From: Rhizobiaceae bacterium
GTDB lineage: Bacteria > Pseudomonadota > Alphaproteobacteria > Rhizobiales > Rhizobiaceae
DNA length: 6,232 nucleotides
Assembly: GCA_913776675.1 (NCBI GenBank)
Contig: CAJYRE010000450.1
Span: forward strand, 1 to 6,232
Reading direction: 5' to 3'
This document shows, piece by piece, positions 1 through 6,232 of the stretch. The translations under genes were made by a program, and so were the position numbers. Each line of letters opens with the position of its first letter. The first letter of the stretch is position 1. The notes below the pieces were generated by a model that worked only from the letters and a program-made list of their open reading frames with translations, searched no databases and had not been told where the DNA came from.

Positions 1-335
1 TGTTTGAATATAACGGCCTTTATGGTTCGGGCCGTGGTGCGCGCATTCCCGGTTTTGATGTGGGCGGCAAAACGGGTACTGCTGATAAGGTCATCAATGG
101 CCGCTATGACAGCAAGCTGAACTTCAACGCTTTTCTCGGCGCATTTCCGATGAGCAAGCCGCGCTACATCGTGCTGAGTTTTATTGACGAACCACTGACC
201 GGTGAGCAGGGCGGCACCATCTCGGCCTATACCGCTTTGCCGATTGTGCGCGACATCATCCGCAGAACTGCCCCAATTCTGGGTGTAGAACCGGATTTTG
301 GTTCGCTTGGCAAGGATATGCTGGTGTCTTACTAG
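1..335 (+). CDS. ftsI: FtsI (PBP3) septal peptidoglycan transpeptidase, C-terminal fragment
   Basis: This is the 3' end of a class B penicillin-binding protein; the 5' part lies outside the window. The reading frame is open from position 3 and gives 110 residues before the TAG at 333-335. The sequence GGKTGTAD contains the KTG triad (bases 69-77), the third active-site motif of penicillin-binding transpeptidases; the SxxK and SxN motifs must lie upstream. A GTG at 60 could be read as a start, but it is only the Val before this motif, and open coding extends 5' of it. The segment FLGAFPMSKPRYIVLSFIDEP is typical of the end of the transpeptidase domain. FtsI cross-links septal peptidoglycan in the periplasm together with FtsW. 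Assignment as FtsI rather than another class B PBP rests mainly on its position directly before murE, as in other alphaproteobacterial dcw clusters. Confidence 0.93.
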   Translation, partial: FEYNGLYGSGRGARIPGFDVGGKTGTADKVINGRYDSKLNFNAFLGAFPMSKPRYIVLSFIDEPLTGEQGGTISAYTALPIVRDIIRRTAPILGVEPDFGSLGKDMLVSY

Positions 336-408
336 CGTTTTAAGGGTTGCTAAGGGCGAATCGAATAGCCGCTTGTGATGCAATCTGGGGAAAAGGAATA
401 GAAAGCAG
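336..408 (+). other. ftsI-murE intergenic spacer with murE ribosome binding site
   Basis: This 73-base spacer is the longest gap in the window. A purine-rich stretch GGGGAAAAGGA at 387-397 lies about 11 bases before the murE ATG and is the likely Shine-Dalgarno region, although the spacing is a little long. TAAGGG occurs twice (341-346 and 351-356) and CGAAT is repeated in tandem (357-366); both are too short to interpret. I see no convincing -35/-10 pair and no terminator-like hairpin, so read-through from ftsI into murE is the simplest view. Confidence 0.5.
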
Positions 409-1869
409 ATGAAATTGCGCGATCTTGCCAATGGTGCGTTTGGAGAATTGATAGGCCCGCTTGATGCGACCCTGGCTGATCTCGACGTGACCGGCATCGC
501 GGTGGATAGCCGCAAGGTGAAGCCCGGCATGATGTTTGTGGCGGTGGCCGGTGTCAAAGCCGATGGCGCGCAATTTGTCAAAGATGCGGTGGCCAATGGT
601 GCCTCTGTGGTTCTGGCAGGAGCGCCGGTGGATGCCGGAGTGCCGGTGCTGGTCAGTGATCAGCCGCGCCGGGCGCTGGCCTTGGCTGCTGCCCGCTTTT
701 ATGGTGTACAGCCGCAAACCATGGTGGCTGTCACTGGCACGGCAGGCAAAACATCGGTTGCCTCTTTTGTGCGGCAAATCTGGGCTTTTGCAGGACTTTC
801 CAGCGCGCAGATCGGCACAACGGGCGTGATTTCCTCCACCCGCAATGATTATGGCTCGCTGACCACGCCCGATCCCGTGGCGCTGCATCAATTGCTGGCC
901 GAACTGGCCCATGAAGGTGTCACCCATGCGGCCATGGAAGCATCCAGCCATGGGCTGGACCAGAGCCGTCTGGATGGCGTGGTGCTGAAAGCGGCAGGCT
1001 TTACCAATCTTGGCCGCGACCATATGGATTACCACCCGACCGTGGAACATTATATGGCCGCCAAGATGCGGCTGTTTGATACGCTTTTGCCCAAGGGTTC
1101 GCCTGCGGTGATTTTTGCGGATGATGAATGGTCGGCGGAAGCCATCCGGGTGGCAAGCGCAGCAGGCCATGATGTGCGCACGGTTGGCCGGGCTGGCACG
1201 TTTCTGACGCTCAAGCGTGTGGAACATTCCCGCCACCGGCAATTTGCTGAAATCCATCACGAGGGCAAGATTTACGAAGTGCATCTGCCCCTGGCCGGTG
1301 ATTTCCAGATTGCCAATGCACTGGTGGCGGCAGGGCTTGCGATTTCCACGGGTGTTGATGTTGCCGTGGCCTTGAAGGCGCTGGAAAGCCTGCAAGGAGC
1401 CGCAGGCCGTCTGGAACTGGTGGGGCAGACCAAAGCGGGTGCGCTGGCCTATGTGGACTATGCCCACAAGCCCGATGCGCTGGAAAATGTTTTGAAATCG
1501 GTGCGGCCTTTTACCAGCGGGCGTATTATTGCCGTGTTTGGCTGCGGTGGTGATCGTGATAAGGGCAAGCGCCCGATCATGGGTGAGATTGCCAACCGAC
1601 TGGCCGATATTGTCATTGTTACCGATGATAATCCGCGCTCGGAAGTGGCAGCCACCATTCGCGCAGAAGTCATGGCTGCAACACCCAAAGGCATTGAAAT
1701 TGCCGATCGTGCCCAAGCGATTCGGGCGGGCGTTGCCATGCTATCGAGTGGCGATACGCTGATTGTTGCAGGCAAGGGCCATGAGGAAGGCCAGATTGTT
1801 GGCAGTGTGACCCTGCCGTTTTCCGACCATGTTGAAATCCGCAAGGCTATGGAGGAATTTCACCCTTGA
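409..1869 (+). CDS. murE: MurE, UDP-MurNAc-tripeptide synthetase (meso-diaminopimelate-adding)
   Basis: This cytoplasmic Mur ligase adds meso-diaminopimelate to UDP-MurNAc-L-Ala-D-Glu at the cost of ATP. It has 486 residues, close to the usual size (E. coli MurE is 495). In order: the N-terminal UDP-substrate domain (about 1-100) with VDSRKVKPG near 32-40; the ATP-binding P-loop TGTAGKTS at 109-116; TTPDP at 152-156; EASSHGL at 177-183; [11 protein letters not shown] at 199-209; and Lys219 in the position of the carbamylated lysine of Mur ligases. The C-terminal domain holds YAHKPDAL (351-358), [12 protein letters not shown] (378-389), the DNPR motif (407-410) and GKGHE (455-459). DNPR is the known signature of diaminopimelate-specific rather than lysine-adding MurE, as expected in a Gram-negative. 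The P-loop has Ala112 where many MurE proteins have Asn. The ATG at 409 gives a full-length N-terminus. The stop overlaps the start of murF. Confidence 0.98.
   Translation: MKLRDLANGAFGELIGPLDATLADLDVTGIAVDSRKVKPGMMFVAVAGVKADGAQFVKDAVANGASVVLAGAPVDAGVPVLVSDQPRRALALAAARFYGVQPQTMVAVTGTAGKTSVASFVRQIWAFAGLSSAQIGTTGVISSTRNDYGSLTTPDPVALHQLLAELAHEGVTHAAMEASSHGLDQSRLDGVVLKAAGFTNLGRDHMDYHPTVEHYMAAKMRLFDTLLPKGSPAVIFADDEWSAEAIRVASAAGHDVRTVGRAGTFLTLKRVEHSRHRQFAEIHHEGKIYEVHLPLAGDFQIANALVAAGLAISTGVDVAVALKALESLQGAAGRLELVGQTKAGALAYVDYAHKPDALENVLKSVRPFTSGRIIAVFGCGGDRDKGKRPIMGEIANRLADIVIVTDDNPRSEVAATIRAEVMAATPKGIEIADRAQAIRAGVAMLSSGDTLIVAGKGHEEGQIVGSVTLPFSDHVEIRKAMEEFHP
1851..1868 (+). promoter_or_regulatory. 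murF ribosome binding site and TTG start overlapping the murE stop
   Basis: GGAGGA at 1851-1856 is a near-perfect Shine-Dalgarno sequence, 9 bases before TTG at 1866-1868. The murE stop TGA is 1867-1869, so TTGA forms a four-base stop/start overlap equivalent to the common ATGA arrangement. The next in-frame ATG (1893) would remove nine residues, including MSFLW, which I recall as the usual beginning of rhizobial MurF, and has no comparable ribosome binding site. The TTG start is therefore preferred. The overlap implies that murF translation is coupled to murE. Confidence 0.82.
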
Positions 1870-3299
1870 GCTTTCTTTGGACCATTGAAGAGATGGTGGC
1901 TGCCATGCAGGGGCGGCCACTGGGCGTAATGCCTGAAGGCATTACCGGCATCTCCATCGACAGCCGGACCATTCAGCCGGGCGAAGCGTTTTTTGCTATC
2001 AAAGGCGAAAGGGTCGATGGGCATAATTTCGCCAGCATCGCGGTTGCCAATGGTGCGGCTGTGATGGTGGTCAATGAATCCAAGCTGCCAGCCCTTGGTC
2101 GTTTGACTGTGCCGATGATCGTGGTGGAAGATGTGCTTCAGGCGCTGGGCAAGCTGGCGCTGGCCGCCCGTGCCCGCTCCCGCGCGCATATCATTGCCGT
2201 GACTGGGTCCGTGGGTAAAACCACCACCAAGGAAATGCTGCGGCAGGTGTTGGCTCCCTCAGGTGAGGTGCATGCAGCCGTCGCTTCCTTCAACAATCAT
2301 TGGGGTGTGCCGCTGACGTTGGCACGCATGCCCGCCAGCGCCACCTTCGGTGTGTTTGAAATCGGCATGAATCATGCTGGCGAAATCACGCCGCTTGTGC
2401 AGATGGTGCGGCCCCATCTGGCCATTATTACCACCATTGCCCCGGCCCATCTTGGCAATTTTGCCAGTGTGGATGAGATTGCCGATGCCAAGGCCGAGAT
2501 TTTTTCGGGTCTTTTGTCGGGCGGCACGGCATTGCTCAATCGGGATAATCCCTATTTCGAATATCTGGAGCGCAAGGCGCGCGATGCGGGCATCTTTTAT
2601 ATTCATTCCTTCGGTCAGCATATGAAGGCTGAGTTCCGGCTGGCGGAATTTGATGGCGGTGCAGAAAGCTCCACGGTCTGGGCGGTTATTGATGGGGAAA
2701 CCCATGAAGTTCTGATCGGTGCGCCCGGCCGCCACATCGCTGAAAATGCCATGGCGGCGCTGGGCGTGGTGCGGTTGCTGGGGGCTGATATGGAGGCCGC
2801 CATTCAGGCGCTTGGCAATCTCTCCGCCGTCAAGGGGCGCGGTCAGCGCCATAAACTGCGCACCGATGCCGGGCTTTTGACCCTGATTGATGAGAGCTAT
2901 AACGCCAACCCGGCTTCCATGCGCGCGGCCATTGCGGTTCTGGCTGCGGCCCAGCCTTATGGATATGGCCGACGCATTGCCATTTTGGGCGATATGCTGG
3001 AACTGGGCGAATTGTCGGCCGAACTGCATGCCGATTTGAGCGGGCCTTTGCTGGCCGCAGGCATTGAGCATGTCTGGCTGGCAGGGGCTGAAATGGCAGC
3101 CTTGAAGGAGCAATTGCCCGAGACTGTCTCTGTCATCTGGTTTCCAACCACCGAGGAGCTGGCAGCTTATGCGGCTGTGAATGTCAGCGGCGGCGATGTT
3201 GTGATGGTAAAATCCTCTCTTGGCCTTGGTTTTGGCAAGATTATTGCTGCACTGCTTGACAAGTATCCCCCATTGGACGACACCCCCCGCCCAGAATAA
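1866..3299 (+). CDS. murF: MurF, UDP-MurNAc-tripeptide--D-alanyl-D-alanine ligase
   Basis: MurF is the last cytoplasmic Mur ligase. It joins D-Ala-D-Ala to UDP-MurNAc-tripeptide using ATP and so completes the pentapeptide precursor that MraY uses. The 477 residues slightly exceed E. coli MurF (452). Visible motifs are [17 protein letters not shown] in the N-terminal substrate domain (29-45), the P-loop [10 protein letters not shown] (113-122), [10 protein letters not shown] (141-150), [11 protein letters not shown] (164-174) with Glu165, AHLGNF (194-199), Lys209 in the conserved DAKAEIF segment, ESYNANP (343-349) and [10 protein letters not shown] (372-381). NNHWGVPL and ESYNANP separate MurF from the other Mur ligases. 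Near the C-terminus the protein has [10 protein letters not shown] (449-458), where enterobacterial MurF has KGSR. Translation starts at TTG 1866, overlapping murE by four bases. It ends with TAA, 60 bases before mraY. Confidence 0.97.
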   Translation: MSFLWTIEEMVAAMQGRPLGVMPEGITGISIDSRTIQPGEAFFAIKGERVDGHNFASIAVANGAAVMVVNESKLPALGRLTVPMIVVEDVLQALGKLALAARARSRAHIIAVTGSVGKTTTKEMLRQVLAPSGEVHAAVASFNNHWGVPLTLARMPASATFGVFEIGMNHAGEITPLVQMVRPHLAIITTIAPAHLGNFASVDEIADAKAEIFSGLLSGGTALLNRDNPYFEYLERKARDAGIFYIHSFGQHMKAEFRLAEFDGGAESSTVWAVIDGETHEVLIGAPGRHIAENAMAALGVVRLLGADMEAAIQALGNLSAVKGRGQRHKLRTDAGLLTLIDESYNANPASMRAAIAVLAAAQPYGYGRRIAILGDMLELGELSAELHADLSGPLLAAGIEHVWLAGAEMAALKEQLPETVSVIWFPTTEELAAYAAVNVSGGDVVMVKSSLGLGFGKIIAALLDKYPPLDDTPRPE

Positions 3300-3305
3300 T
3301 TCCTT

Positions 3306-3337
3306 TTTTGGCCTGGATAATGTGATTCAGGCCAAAA
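3306..3337. repeat. Perfect 10-bp inverted repeat in the murF-mraY gap
   Basis: TTTTGGCCTG at 3306-3315 is repeated in inverted form as CAGGCCAAAA at 3328-3337. In RNA the stem can extend inward by a G-U, an A-U and a U-A pair (3316-3318 with 3325-3327), giving a 13-pair stem and a six-base loop. No T-run follows the right arm on either strand, because the T-run lies before the left arm and the A-run after the right arm. It therefore does not look like an intrinsic terminator. It starts seven bases after the murF stop and ends nine bases before the mraY ribosome binding site. It could be an mRNA structure affecting mraY translation or stability, or a dyad operator. Its function is unknown. 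Confidence 0.72.
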
Positions 3338-3362
3338 CGACCTTTTGGAAAGTGCCTTCATG
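3332..3362 (+). promoter_or_regulatory. mraY ribosome binding site with an overlapping small hairpin
   Basis: GGAAAG at 3347-3352 lies seven bases before the mraY ATG (3360-3362) and is the likely ribosome binding site. CCAAAA (3332-3337) can pair with TTTTGG (3343-3348) around the loop CGACC, which would bury the first two G bases of that site. The same CCAAAA is part of the right arm of the larger inverted repeat just upstream, so only one of the two hairpins can form at a time. The pairing is seen directly; a regulatory role is inference. Confidence 0.5.
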
Positions 3363-4460
3363 CTGATCTGGCTTGTTGACCTCGCAAATCATATCCAATT
3401 TTTCAACCTGTTCCGTTACATCACGTTTCGGACAGGGGCGGCGATGTTCACCAGCGCATTGATTGTCTTTCTGTTCGGCCCTGTCATCATCCGCTCCTTG
3501 CGCATCAGGCAGGGCAAAGGCCAGCCTATTCGCGCCGATGGGCCGCAGACCCATTTCAAAAAGGCCGGCACACCCACCATGGGCGGCTTGATGATTCTGG
3601 CAGGCATTGTTGGCGCATCTCTGCTGTGGGCTGATTTGTCGAATGTCTATGTGGTGGCAACCCTTCTGGTCACGCTGGGCTTTGGTGCCATCGGTTTTTA
3701 CGATGATTATCTGAAAGTGACCAAACAGTCCGATAAGGGCTTTTCCGGCAAGGCGCGTCTGGGCATCGAGTTTTTGATCGCCGGTGTTGCGGTGTTTTTC
3801 ATGATGGAGGCGGCAAAAGTGTCTGCGCCGCAGGGACCGCATGTGGCCACATCGGTCGCTTTTCCGTTTTTTAAGGATGTGCTGCTCAACCTCGGTTATT
3901 TCTTCATTGTATTTGGCGGTTTTGTCATCGTGGCGGCGGGCAATGCCGTCAACCTCACCGATGGCCTGGATGGTCTGGCCATTGTGCCGGTGATGATTGC
4001 CTCGGCGGCTTTTGGCCTGATTGCTTACTTGGCGGGCAATGCGGTGTTTGCTGGTTACTTGCAGATCAATTTTGTGCCGGGCACGGGTGAGCTTGCCGTG
4101 ATTCTTGGGGCCGTGATTGGGGCGGGCCTTGGATTCCTGTGGTTCAATGCGCCTCCGGCGGCAATTTTCATGGGCGATACCGGCTCTTTGGCGCTCGGCG
4201 GCCTGATTGGCACGGTGGCCGTGGCCACCAAGCATGAGATCGTCATGGTGATCATTGGTGGCTTGTTCGTCATGGAAACCCTCTCGGTGATCATTCAGGT
4301 CGGCTATTACAAGATGACCAAGCGCCGGGTGTTTTTGATGGCTCCCATTCACCACCATTTTGAAAAGAAGGGCTGGACGGAAAGCCAGGTGGTGATCCGG
4401 TTCTGGATCATTGCTGTGGGCCTTGCCATGCTGGGCCTTTCCACCCTGAAGCTGCGGTGA
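3360..4460 (+). CDS. mraY: MraY, phospho-N-acetylmuramoyl-pentapeptide transferase
   Basis: MraY is a polytopic inner-membrane enzyme that transfers phospho-MurNAc-pentapeptide from UDP to undecaprenyl phosphate, giving lipid I. The protein has 366 residues (E. coli 360) and many hydrophobic segments, fitting the family's ten-helix fold. Conserved parts are [16 protein letters not shown] near 60-76, the metal and catalytic aspartates Asp115-Asp116 in [17 protein letters not shown] (195-207), [12 protein letters not shown] with Asp273 (270-281), and the HHH motif in [12 protein letters not shown] (328-339). All the expected catalytic residues are present. A TTG at 3345 would extend the protein by five residues, but the ribosome binding site GGAAAG (3347-3352) would then lie inside the gene. 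The ATG at 3360 gives MLIWL, matching the MLVWL beginning of E. coli MraY. The gene follows murF by 60 bases and precedes murD by 7. Confidence 0.98.
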   Translation: MLIWLVDLANHIQFFNLFRYITFRTGAAMFTSALIVFLFGPVIIRSLRIRQGKGQPIRADGPQTHFKKAGTPTMGGLMILAGIVGASLLWADLSNVYVVATLLVTLGFGAIGFYDDYLKVTKQSDKGFSGKARLGIEFLIAGVAVFFMMEAAKVSAPQGPHVATSVAFPFFKDVLLNLGYFFIVFGGFVIVAAGNAVNLTDGLDGLAIVPVMIASAAFGLIAYLAGNAVFAGYLQINFVPGTGELAVILGAVIGAGLGFLWFNAPPAAIFMGDTGSLALGGLIGTVAVATKHEIVMVIIGGLFVMETLSVIIQVGYYKMTKRRVFLMAPIHHHFEKKGWTESQVVIRFWIIAVGLAMLGLSTLKLR

Positions 4461-4467
4461 GGCGATC

Positions 4468-5877
4468 ATGATTCCAGTCACCAGTTTCAACAATCAGAAG
4501 CTTGCACTGTTCGGGCTTGGCGGCTCTGGTCTGGCCACAGCACAGGCGTTGAAAGCGGGCGGGGCTGATGTGGTGGTCTGGGATGATAATCCCGACAGTG
4601 TTGAAAAGGCCCGGCTTGCGGGTCTGAATACAGCAGATCTTCACGGCATTGACTGGAGCGGCATGGCCGCTTTTGTGCTGTCTCCGGGTGTGCCATTGAC
4701 CCATCCCAAGCCGCATTGGACGGTGGATCTGGCCCGTGCGGCCGGGGTTGCCATCATCGGCGATGTTGAATTGTTTGTGCGGGAGCGGCGGGCGCAGGCA
4801 CCCGATTGCCCGTTTGTTGCCATCACTGGCACCAATGGCAAATCCACCACCACGGCGCTGGTTGCTCATATCCTGCGTGCCAGTGGCCGCGATGTGCAGA
4901 TGGGGGGCAATATCGGCACAGCGGTGCTGACGCTGGAGCCGCCGGTGTCTGGCCGGTATTATGTTGTTGAATGCTCATCTTACCAGATCGATCTGGCCCC
5001 CACCATCAATCCAACAGCCGGGATTTTGCTCAATCTCACGCCGGATCACCTCGATCGTCATGGCGATATGCAGCACTATGCCGATGTCAAAAATCGTCTG
5101 GTCGAGGGCAGCGATCTGGCCATTGTCGGTGTGGATGATGATTATTGCCGCCGTATCGCTGAACGATTGGAAAATGCCAGCCGTCAGGTGGTGCGTATTT
5201 CTAAAAATACGCCAGTGGCGCAGGGCTTTTACAATGATGCTCATCGTATCTTTCTGGGCACCGAGCAGGGTGGTGGCCTGGTGGCTGATCTGAACGGTAT
5301 TCCCACCTTGCGCGGCAGCCATAATGCGCAAAATGCAGCGGCGGCCATTGCTGCCTGCCTTGCGGTGGGACTGACGGAAGAAGAGGTGCGGGCGGGGCTT
5401 GCCTCGTTTGCAGGCTTGAAGCACCGCATGCAGCCTGTGGGACGCCGTGGCAAGGTGGTGTTTGTCAATGACAGCAAGGCCACCAATGCCGATGCATCCG
5501 CGCCTGCGCTGTCAAGCTATGAGCGGATTTACTGGATTGCCGGTGGATTGCCAAAGGCGGGCGGCATTGCCAGCCTTCAGCCGCTGTTTTCACGCATTGC
5601 CAAAGCCTATCTGATTGGTGAGGCCGCCGCTGAATTTGCGGCAACGCTGGGCCATGAGGTGCCGTTTGAAATTTCCGGTACGATGGACCGGGCTTTGGCT
5701 CATGCTGCAACAGACGCGCAAGCGGATGGGGTCGAGGTGGCCGTGATCCTTTCCCCGGCTTGCGCAAGCTTCGACCAGTATAAGAATTTTGAAGTTCGGG
5801 GTGACGCCTTTGTCGCTCTGGTCTCTGAACTTGATGGCGTAACAATGTTGGTGCAACAGCCCGCAGGAGAAAAATGA
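4468..5877 (+). CDS. murD: MurD, UDP-MurNAc-L-alanine--D-glutamate ligase
   Basis: MurD is the cytoplasmic Mur ligase that adds D-glutamate to UDP-MurNAc-L-Ala with ATP, acting before MurE and MurF although encoded after them. It has 469 residues (E. coli 438). The N-terminal Rossmann-like domain begins with [10 protein letters not shown] (14-23) and includes LSPGVP (71-76). The central ATPase domain has the P-loop GTNGKSTT (121-128), GGNIG (146-150), ECSSYQID (168-175), [11 protein letters not shown] (189-199) and Lys208 in the carbamylated-lysine position. The C-terminal domain has [11 protein letters not shown] (283-293), KHRMQ (318-322), [10 protein letters not shown] (334-343) and [17 protein letters not shown] (429-445). 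The NDSKATN and SPACASFDQ motifs are specific to MurD. The ATG at 4468 lies seven bases after the mraY stop; TGAGG across that stop probably serves as the ribosome binding site. ftsW starts almost directly after its stop. Confidence 0.98.
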   Translation: MIPVTSFNNQKLALFGLGGSGLATAQALKAGGADVVVWDDNPDSVEKARLAGLNTADLHGIDWSGMAAFVLSPGVPLTHPKPHWTVDLARAAGVAIIGDVELFVRERRAQAPDCPFVAITGTNGKSTTTALVAHILRASGRDVQMGGNIGTAVLTLEPPVSGRYYVVECSSYQIDLAPTINPTAGILLNLTPDHLDRHGDMQHYADVKNRLVEGSDLAIVGVDDDYCRRIAERLENASRQVVRISKNTPVAQGFYNDAHRIFLGTEQGGGLVADLNGIPTLRGSHNAQNAAAAIAACLAVGLTEEEVRAGLASFAGLKHRMQPVGRRGKVVFVNDSKATNADASAPALSSYERIYWIAGGLPKAGGIASLQPLFSRIAKAYLIGEAAAEFAATLGHEVPFEISGTMDRALAHAATDAQADGVEVAVILSPACASFDQYKNFEVRGDAFVALVSELDGVTMLVQQPAGEK

Positions 5878-5881
5878 TATG
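5865..5881 (+). promoter_or_regulatory. ftsW ribosome binding site inside the murD 3' end
   Basis: AGGAGA at 5865-5870 lies within the last codons of murD, eight bases before the ftsW ATG at 5879-5881. An earlier ATG at 5874, overlapping the murD stop as ATGA, is in another frame, sits only three bases from this site and reaches TGA after three codons, so it is not the start. The one-base gap between the murD stop and the ftsW start suggests translational coupling. Confidence 0.8.
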
Positions 5882-6232
5882 GTGAGCCGCGCACAACGAG
5901 GCGCTTTGGCCGACTGGTTCTGGACCATTGACCGCATTTTTCTGATCACTTTCATTGTGCTGTTGGGCATCGGCTTCATGCTGTCCTTTGCGGCATCGCC
6001 TGCGGTGGCCGAGCGTATCGGTCTGGACAGTTTTCACTTTGTGCGCAGGCAGGCGGCTTTTACGGTGCCATGTCTGCTGACCATGCTGGGGCTTTCCTTT
6101 CTGACACCGCGACAGGTGCGCCGCGCTGCTTTGCTGGTGCTGCTGGCCTCGATTGGCCTGATGATTCTGGCCCTGTTTTTTGGCCCTGAGGTCAAGGGTG
6201 CGCATCGCTGGATCAATTTTGGCAGCCTGTCC
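5879..6232 (+). CDS. ftsW: FtsW, septal SEDS peptidoglycan glycosyltransferase, N-terminal fragment
   Basis: This is the first 118 residues of a SEDS-family membrane protein; the gene runs past the window end. FtsW polymerises lipid II into glycan strands at the division septum and works as a pair with the transpeptidase FtsI, whose gene end opens this window. The translation starts MVSRAQRGALADWFWTIDR, a cytoplasmic N-terminus that resembles rhizobial FtsW. Three hydrophobic segments follow at about 21-39, 58-76 and 84-102. The segment VKGAHRWINFGSLS (105-118) matches the conserved KGAxRWI signature that follows the early helices in FtsW/RodA proteins. FtsW rather than RodA is preferred because of its place after murD in the dcw cluster. 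The start at 5879 is supported by AGGAGA eight bases upstream. murG and murC would be expected next, but are outside the window. Confidence 0.95.
   Translation, partial: MVSRAQRGALADWFWTIDRIFLITFIVLLGIGFMLSFAASPAVAERIGLDSFHFVRRQAAFTVPCLLTMLGLSFLTPRQVRRAALLVLLASIGLMILALFFGPEVKGAHRWINFGSLS

Noticed and set aside
341..366. Short direct repeats (TAAGGG twice, CGAAT twice) before murE
   Set aside because: The units are only five or six bases long with two copies each, which is expected by chance; no structure or known site is formed.
340..1716. A 458-codon open frame on the minus strand opposite murE
   Set aside because: Its translation is rich in His, Arg, Gln and Gly without any recognisable domain. 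It lies almost entirely antisense to a certain murE and is explained by the GC-biased codon use of the + strand gene.
2259..3113. A 284-codon open frame on the minus strand inside murF
   Set aside because: It is wholly antisense to murF, with shadow-type composition and no domain.
3306..3337. The murF-mraY inverted repeat as a rho-independent terminator
   Set aside because: No U-run follows the stem on either strand. Terminating here would also cut off mraY, murD and ftsW, which have no visible promoter of their own.
3345..3362. TTG at 3345 as the mraY start
   Set aside because: It would place the ribosome binding site GGAAAG inside the gene and add five residues before the conserved MLIWL beginning; ATG 3360 fits better.
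3327..4493. A 388-codon open frame on the minus strand opposite mraY
   Set aside because: It is antisense to all of mraY, and its product is a low-complexity His/Gln/Lys/Arg-rich chain with no family resemblance. It is a shadow of a membrane-protein gene.
5874..5885. ATG at 5874 overlapping the murD stop as an ftsW start
   Set aside because: This frame reads ATG-ATA-TGG-TGA and ends after three codons. It is also too close to AGGAGA. The ftsW frame begins at 5879.
5465..6205. A 246-codon open frame on the minus strand across the murD-ftsW junction
   Set aside because: Its composition is typical of an antisense shadow (Gln, His, Arg, Pro). The + strand has the clear murD end and ftsW start with a good ribosome binding site.

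Overview
The window is a contiguous piece of the division and cell wall (dcw) cluster of an alphaproteobacterium, most likely a member of the Rhizobiaceae (Agrobacterium/Rhizobium/Allorhizobium type). This placement rests on recalled family resemblance: the gene order ftsI-murE-murF-mraY-murD-ftsW, the N-termini of MurF (MSFLW), MurD (MIPVT) and FtsW (MVSRxxRGxxADWFWTIDR), and a moderately high GC content. No search was run, so the genus is an inference.

All genes lie on the + strand and are tightly packed. The 3' end of ftsI (PBP3 transpeptidase, with its KTGT motif) occupies 1-335. After a 73-base gap come murE (409-1869) and murF (1866-3299, TTG start overlapping the murE stop). A 60-base gap holding a perfect inverted repeat precedes mraY (3360-4460). 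murD (4468-5877) follows after 7 bases, and ftsW (from 5879, cut by the window end) begins one base after the murD stop. The cluster looks like a single transcription unit. No promoter or intrinsic terminator can be supported inside the window.

Together these genes cover consecutive steps of peptidoglycan synthesis. MurD adds D-Glu to UDP-MurNAc-L-Ala, MurE adds meso-diaminopimelate (its DNPR motif is present), and MurF adds D-Ala-D-Ala. MraY then moves the phospho-MurNAc-pentapeptide to undecaprenyl phosphate in the membrane to give lipid I. FtsW (SEDS glycosyltransferase) and FtsI (transpeptidase) polymerise and cross-link the product at the septum.

This is a core housekeeping region. I see no mobile element, CRISPR array, RNA gene or undescribed multi-gene system. 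The two points most worth a second look are the TTG start of murF in a TTGA stop/start overlap, and the murF-mraY gap, where a 10-bp perfect inverted repeat and a smaller hairpin covering the mraY ribosome binding site share the same bases and so exclude each other.
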